Assembly (NCBI RefSeq): GCF_003144115.1
Contig: NW_020312003.1
Location: 794,267 to 858,266, forward strand
DNA from: Tilletiopsis washingtonensis
Taxonomy: Eukaryota; Basidiomycota; Exobasidiomycetes; Entylomatales
Direction of reading: 5' to 3'
DNA length: 64,000 bases
The position numbers were made by a program, and so were the translations under genes. Positions 59,394 through 64,000 of this stretch are shown piece by piece; the stretch's first letter is position 1; each line of letters begins with the position of its first letter. The notes under the pieces were generated by a model. It saw nothing but the letters and a program-made list of their open reading frames with translations, was not told the DNA's origin and made no database searches.

Positions 59394-59789
59394 TGCCCGC
59401 CAAGGGAGGCGCCAAGTCTGTGCAATTGCCCTGTATTCTCTTGAACAAGGTGCTTGTCAACATGGGCCTGACTTTCAACTATGCTGCCAACAAGTGTAAC
59501 AATGAGCCTGCCTGGCAGCTGCAGGTGGGTCAAACAATAAGCTGCTCACTTGAGACCAGAGCAGTGCTGGTGCTATTGATGCCAGTGTGCCATGGATGCC
59601 AGTGTTGGAAGCAGTTCAGCAAGTGTTGCTCCTCCACTTTCTCCTTGCATGTAGTCTGGGTGTGCTTCCCAAGGGGTGTGTGTGACCTGCGCACCTCCCT
59701 GTATGGAAAGATTTTCTCAGCGTGGCTTCATTGCTCTCTGCCAAGTAGCGGCATCCGGAACTCAGCAACAAGATGTAAATGTGCATTGT
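59394..59789 (+). other. Open frame directly behind the 11 bp repeat, hypothetical
   Basis: An ATG just after the tandem repeat starts MLRMPAKGGAKSVQLPCILL and NMGLTFNYAANKCNNEPAWQ. A donor-like GTGGGT follows about 130 bases later. The first 45 codons look protein-like; the rest is Cys/Ser-rich and less convincing. No family recognised. Confidence 0.3.
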
Positions 59790-59865
59790 AGATCTGCTTG
59801 CTATGGCCAGGCACTGTGGCTCATGCAGGTAATTCAGGATCTGGCATGCTGAGCAGAGCAGCTCA

Positions 59866-60378
59866 CTAGCATGTGTTTTTGCTCAGCTGCATGCGTGTGA
59901 GGCTGCTAAGCAAGAGCAGCACAAAGATTCCCAATGTGCCAGTCTGCACCGCAATGTCAAGCAGCAGCATGCTGGCCAAAAGGATTGGGTTCTGTTGGGC
60001 CTGCTCTTGCTGCAGCGCCATGTTGTCCTCCTCCTTGGGCTCCTCCTGTGCAAGGCGCACCTTGTTGATGACCTGGTTGACAGACTTCTTCTTGCCGTTG
60101 CCACTGCGCAGGCACTGCATTGCCGCGCCTGCTGCACTGACAAACTCCTCAAACTTTTCAATGGTGTGCCAGTGTGCAGCCTGCATCACATTCTGCATCT
60201 GCAGAAACTGCTCAGCAGTAGCAAAGCCAGATGCGTCCCCCTTGGTGCCAGCCTTGACAGAGTGCATGTACATCTGCAGGATAGCCAGCAATTTGGTCTT
60301 GCCCTGCACTTTGCGGGCTGCTGCTGCTGCAGGCCCAGGTAGACAATGCCAGCCAGCAGTAGTGGCAGCACTATGCAA
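59866..60378 (-). other. Open frame at the right inner edge of the island
   Basis: A 170-codon minus-strand frame that starts within the right inverted repeat. It reads as a helical, charged protein (KVQGKTKLLAILQMYMHSVK, KFEEFVSAAGAAMQCLRSGN) with a Glu-rich stretch and a C-terminal hydrophobic segment (LLLDIAVQTGTLGIFVLLLL) that could span a membrane. It is the longest uninterrupted protein-like frame of the island. No family recognised. Confidence 0.4.
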
Positions 60379-60564
60379 GCACTGCGCAGCAGTGCTGCAG
60401 CAGAGCCTACATGAGCCTCATATTGTGTTCCATGAGGGCATTTGTCATCCAACTGGCACTATGGCCGAGTGGTTAAGGCGCTTCCCTGCTATTACAGCAT
60501 CCTGATCTGACAGGAAGTTCTTTCTGAGAGCGAGAGTTCGAATCTCTCTGGTGTTGCATCTCTT
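60318..60564. repeat. Right arm of the 247 bp inverted repeat
   Basis: Reverse-complement partner of 47022-47268, same length, five transitions apart. Its outer end stops eight bases after the tRNA, just where the left copy enters its T-run. Confidence 0.93.
60455..60556 (+). tRNA. tRNA-Ser(GCU) with intron, right copy
   Basis: Identical in layout to the left copy: the same 20 nt intron, anticodon GCT, A and B boxes. One difference is seen: acceptor position 72 is T instead of C, turning the terminal G1-C72 pair into a G-U wobble. No run of four or more T follows within about 170 bases, so Pol III would lack a normal stop. It is probably a passenger copy, poorly expressed or a pseudogene. 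Confidence 0.88.
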
Positions 60565-61092
60565 CCAGTAGAAGGCATGTAGACAGGAGGTGAGTAGTGC
60601 ATGGGATCTACAGTTGGTGTTGGACAAGTGACATGCACTGCCTCTGAGGGTCTGGGCTGTGGTCCCATGTGCCGTCTCTATCTCACCCTGCAGCAGCATG
60701 GCAAGGAAGCACTGTAGTCCTCCTGAGCTACCTGCTTTTCAATTGTTCACCTGATGCGCCTGTATTGAGCCCATAGGGGCACTCAGACTCAGTGCTAAGT
60801 GCTTGCTCAGGGGCTAGGCCTGCAAGTAGGACCCTGGCTGGAGGAGGACCCGGGAGGCGCGGAGGCGCTTACGTAACGCTACCGCCGAATTCTTCGCGCC
60901 GCACCGCCACCCGCGCTGCGAGGTGCTCCGTGCCACCTGCCCTTGACGCCCGCCTGCTTCCCGCACCCCATCACCTGCAGCTCTCTCGCCCCTGCACCCC
61001 GCCCCACCCACCCGCGCTCGCCCACGCTGTCGTTCCTGCTCCGCCGCCTCGCTGCCGCTGCCGTCGCCGCGCCCGTGCTCCGCCCGTCCCTC
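60565..61092. other. Right flank of the island and helicase promoter
   Basis: Up to about 60840 the composition still resembles the island; after that it is host-like. 60900-61090 is the C/T-rich promoter or leader of the helicase. No gene seen. Confidence 0.5.
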
Positions 61093-63409
61093 ATGTCTGC
61101 TCCGGCCCCGCGAGGCCGCGGCCCGCGTCGCGGAGGCGGCGGGCGTGGCGGCCGTGGCGGCGCTGCGGCACCGCCGGCCAACGGCGTGCACACTTCTGCG
61201 CCCGCTGCCGCTGCGCCTACGCCGATGGCTGTCGATGCCGCCGCGCCGGCGCCGACGGTCTCGACGCACCTGTCCACCGTGCGCTTCGACTCGCTCGCCG
61301 CGCAGCTGCCGCCCGCGCTGCTCTCGGCCGTGCCGTTCGCGCTGATGAGCGAGGTGCAGGCGGCGACGCTGGCGCCCGCGCTGGCGGGCAACGACATTCT
61401 CGCGCAGGCCAAGACGGGCACGGGCAAGACGGTCGCCTTCCTGCTGCCGGCCATCGCCAAGCTCGTGCGCGCGCGCGAGGCCGGCCGCGCGCCGCCGTCG
61501 GGCAGCGTCAGCACGCTCATCCTCAGCCCCACGCGCGAGCTGGCGCTCCAGATTGAGGTGAGTGGTGTGTGCAGTAGGCGTGAGCCGGCCGCAGCATGAG
61601 GGAACAGGGTAGCGCCAGGCGATGGCAGGGGCATACGTGCGCGCCTGCTGCACACCACGCAGGCTGTCTCCACTCTCGCTCGACCACCTAGCTCACCTCT
61701 TGCATTTCCAGAAAGAGGCGGCGATGCTGCTGAAGAACTTTGGCGGCGAGATCGGCGTGCAGCACGTCGTCGGCGGCACGAACGTGAGTGGCTCGGCGCA
61801 CACCCACACGTTTCCCCCCTCACACCCGCGCAGATCACGACGGAGAAGCGCAACCTCGCCACGAAGCGCTGTGACATCCTCGTCGCGACGCCCGGCCGCC
61901 TGCTCGACCACCTGGAGAACGGCCTGGCGGCCAAGTTCAGCAAGCTCGGCACGTACATCCTCGACGAGGCGGACCGCATGCTCGACATGGGCTTCCGCCA
62001 GGAGCTGACGAAGATTGCGCGCTACCTGCCCGACCGCAAGGCTGTGCCGCGGCAGGCGCTGCTCTTCTCGGCCACGATCCCGCCGGGCATCAAGGAGGTC
62101 GCCGACCTCAACGCCAACGCCGTGCACATCAACACGCTCGGCGCCGAGGAGGCCAACACGCACGAGCACGTGCCGCAGGGTGAGCGCGCCGGTGGCACGA
62201 GGCAAGTGCAGCGCTGACCAGCACACAGAGTTCCTCGTCGCGCCGCAGACCGACCTGCTGCCGCTCACGCTCGCGCTTATCCTCGAGGAGCTGGCGCGCA
62301 CGCCCGCCACGGCCAAGATCATCGTCTTTGCGCCGACGGCACGCGGCGCCGCCATTGCCTCGGACGTGTTCGAGACGCCGGGCGTCGCGCACGTGCTTAA
62401 CCAGTTCGGCGGCAGCGCGCCGTTCCCGACGTTCGCCATCCACAGCCGCCGCTCGCAGTCGCAGCGTGTCAAGGCCACCGAGGGCTTTGCCAAGGCGCCG
62501 CGCGGTGTGCTCTTCAGCAGCGACGTCGCCGCGCGCGGTGTCGACTTCCCGGGCGTTTCCGTCGTGCTGCAGGTCGGCCTGCCGGCGTCCGCCGAGCAGT
62601 AGTGAGTCGAGTGCCAGTTTGCGGCGCTGCATGTCGCTGACACTGTGTTCAGCATCCACCGGCTCGGCCGCACGGGCCGCGCAGGCAAGGACGGCCACGG
62701 CATCCTCGTGCTCAGCGACTTTGAGCAGGCCTTCCTCAACGACCGCGAGATGCGCGCGCTGCCGCTCAAGCAGCACTCCGGCAACGGGCTGCGCCTCGAC
62801 GAGTGCCGCAGCGTCATCTACGCTGCGCTTGACGGCGTGCCGGACGAGGCCAAGTCGCAGGCGTACCAGGTGCGTGCTGCGCGTGTTGTGGGCCGTGCGC
62901 GCCGCTCACACTCTTCCCACAGGCCGCGCTGGGCTACTACAAGGGTTCGATGCGGCTCATCCAGATGAACGCCGCGCAGCTCGTCGCTAGCCTGAACGAC
63001 TACGCTGTGCAGGGCCTGCGTTACAAGGGCGGCGCCGCGCCGCCGCTGCTTGCCAAGACTGGTGAGTTGCGCGTCTCTGCTGCTCACGCGCGCAGCGCTG
63101 ACACTGCACGCAGTCGGCAAGATGGGCCTCAAGGGCACTCCGGGCCTCAACATCGTCAAGGAGCTCCCTCCCATCGGCGGCGGTGCACCTCGCGGCGGTG
63201 GCGGCGCGCCCCGTGGCGGCGGTGCCCCGCGCGGCGCCCGTGGCGGTGGACAGCAGCAGGGTCGCAGCGGTGGCCAGCAGCAGCCGCAGCAGAACGGCTT
63301 CGGCGCCGAGCGTGCCGACCCGGCTGCGCACCGCCGCGACCGTCGCGGTGCTGGCGCGCCGATCGGCGGCGGTCGCGGCGGCCGCGGTGGACACACCCGC
63401 CCCGCCTGA
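61093..63409 (+). CDS. DEAD-box RNA helicase with RGG tail (Mss116-like core)
   Basis: Seven exons (61093-61557, 61712-61783, 61834-62179, 62229-62601, 62653-62869, 62923-63061, 63114-63409) encode 635 residues. It is an ATP-dependent RNA helicase or chaperone. All motifs are present: I (AKTGTGKT), Ia (PTRELALQ), Ib (TPGRLLDH), II (DEAD in [16 protein letters not shown]), III (SAT), V (ARGVDFP) and VI ([11 protein letters not shown]). The spacing and the extension after motif VI (GYYKGSMRL) resemble the mitochondrial Mss116/Cyt-19 group, which helps group I/II intron splicing. N- and C-termini are Gly/Arg-rich RGG boxes. The frame is open upstream of the ATG and reads [19 protein letters not shown], like a mitochondrial presequence, but no ATG begins it; a missed 5' exon is possible. 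Confidence 0.88.
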
Positions 63410-63623
63410 GCGTCGTCTGTAGTCTTCTCTGTCACCTTCTCCGGGACGTCGGCGTTTCACCTCTGGGCACCACTCGTACATCACTAGACGTCTCTGGGTC
63501 TTGTTAATGGCAGCCGCTTATAGAGCTATGCCGAAGCGTGTGATGGCCGATCATGCACCGCCCAGGCAAGCACAGCGCCTGATCAGTGCTCTCGCCAGAC
63601 CGCACCGTCCATAGCAATTGCAT

Positions 63624-64000
63624 CTATTGCCCGCGCTGACCTGGCGCGCCGGCCTCGTCGCGCAGCTGCACGACCTCGCGCGCCATGGCCTGCACGTTCT
63701 CCACGGCCTTGCGCGCAAAGTCGGCCATCTGCGCCATCTGCTGCTCGCCGGCGCTCGCCTCGGAGGCGCCGTCGGCAGTCGCATTGCCTGCGCCGACGCC
63801 GGCGAGGCCTGCGACGCGCGTGTACAGCTGCTCGGCGCGCCGCAGCTCTGCCAGGCGAGCCGAGTAGGCGTCTTCCTCGGAAGCAGGCGCTGCGCCGCCT
63901 CGTGCCTCGACGAGCAGGCCAGCAAGGTTGAGAGAGGCGGGCAGCGAGCCTGCAAGGTGTCAGCGCTCGCATCGCGGCGCTCTCACTTCTGTACGCACCA
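63624..64000 (-). CDS. 3' end of an unrecognised gene, cut by window edge
   Basis: The last exon (63949-63624, minus strand) encodes a helical, acidic C-terminus: ASLNLAGLLVEARGGAAPAS, then AYSARLAELRRAEQLYTRVA, and ADFARKAVENVQAMAREVVQ before the stop. A short intron (63950-63986, 37 nt, GTGAGA...CTGAC...CAG) separates it from an exon reaching the window edge. The pattern of short helices would fit a small subunit of a complex such as Mediator, but I cannot name it. Confidence 0.6.

Larger units (their letters stand above)
47022..60564. mobile_element. Unclassified 13.5 kb island with tRNA-bearing inverted ends
   Basis: The unit is delimited by gap-free 247 bp inverted repeats, each holding a tRNA-Ser(GCU) gene pointing outwards. 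Its base composition (less GC, many TGC/GCA triplets) contrasts with the flanking host genes, and no host-type multi-intron gene occurs inside. Coding-like stretches lie on both strands but are interrupted many times, so it looks broken rather than whole. A pair of zinc-knuckle-like motifs (48.8-49.1 kb) recalls zinc fingers at the start of some DNA transposases, but I see no catalytic core of a transposase, integrase, recombinase, polymerase or capsid protein. No target-site duplication is evident at the repeat ends. The odd composition continues past the right repeat to about 60840, so the true right limit may lie there. Alternatives are an unknown large DNA transposon, an integrated plasmid- or virus-like element, or an inverted segmental insertion. 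The repeat arms look recent (about 98% alike), the interior old. Confidence 0.6.

Noticed and set aside
47022-60564. Assignment of the island to Polinton, KDZ, hAT or Starship elements
   Set aside because: The length and terminal repeats would suit some of these, but I recognise no polymerase, integrase, capsid, KDZ or tyrosine-recombinase core. The zinc-knuckle pair alone is not enough, so I leave it unclassified.

Overview
The window is nuclear DNA of a GC-rich fungus, almost certainly a basidiomycete and perhaps an Ustilaginomycotina-type yeast-like lineage. That placement is inferred from gene style and is not proven. The evidence is consistent: genes are cut by many introns of about 50-60 nt with GTGAGT-like donors, a CTGAC branch site and a nearby CAG acceptor. 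The encoded proteins are fungal: a Bem3-type PX-PH-RhoGAP protein, an RTA1-like membrane protein, Rdh54, Apc8, a GH5 exo-beta-1,3-glucanase and fungal-type permeases.

Layout, 1-46 kb: a bZIP protein (-, cut by the window edge) is divergent from a mitochondrial RCC1-like protein (+). An RTA1-family protein (+), a 2.7 kb empty stretch and a sugar/quinate-type MFS transporter (+) follow. Next come a doubtful small gene, a coiled-coil protein (-) divergent from an M17 leucyl aminopeptidase (+), and an NCLX/Ecm27-type cation exchanger (+) that converges on RDH54 (-). RDH54 is divergent from CDC23/APC8 (+). Further on are an amino-acid permease (-), a DHA1-type MFS transporter (+), a CinA-C amidase-like protein (-), a secreted GH5 glucanase (-), the Bem3-like protein (+) and a possible LssY-C-like protein (-). 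Most are housekeeping or transport genes in alternating orientation. I see no biosynthetic cluster.

Layout, 47-60.6 kb: a 13.5 kb island differs sharply from its surroundings. It is visibly less GC-rich, rich in TGC/GCA triplets, and has no recognisable host gene. It is bounded by an exact-length 247 bp inverted repeat. Each repeat arm carries a whole intron-containing tRNA-Ser(GCU) gene, and the two genes are transcribed outwards. Inside are interrupted coding-like frames on both strands, a paired zinc-knuckle-like motif, promoter-like stretches, two minisatellites and a perfect 27 bp hairpin. I cannot assign it to a family. This is the most unusual feature of the window.

Layout, 60.6-64 kb: normal host sequence resumes with a DEAD-box RNA helicase with an RGG tail (+) and the 3' part of an unrecognised gene (-) at the right edge.
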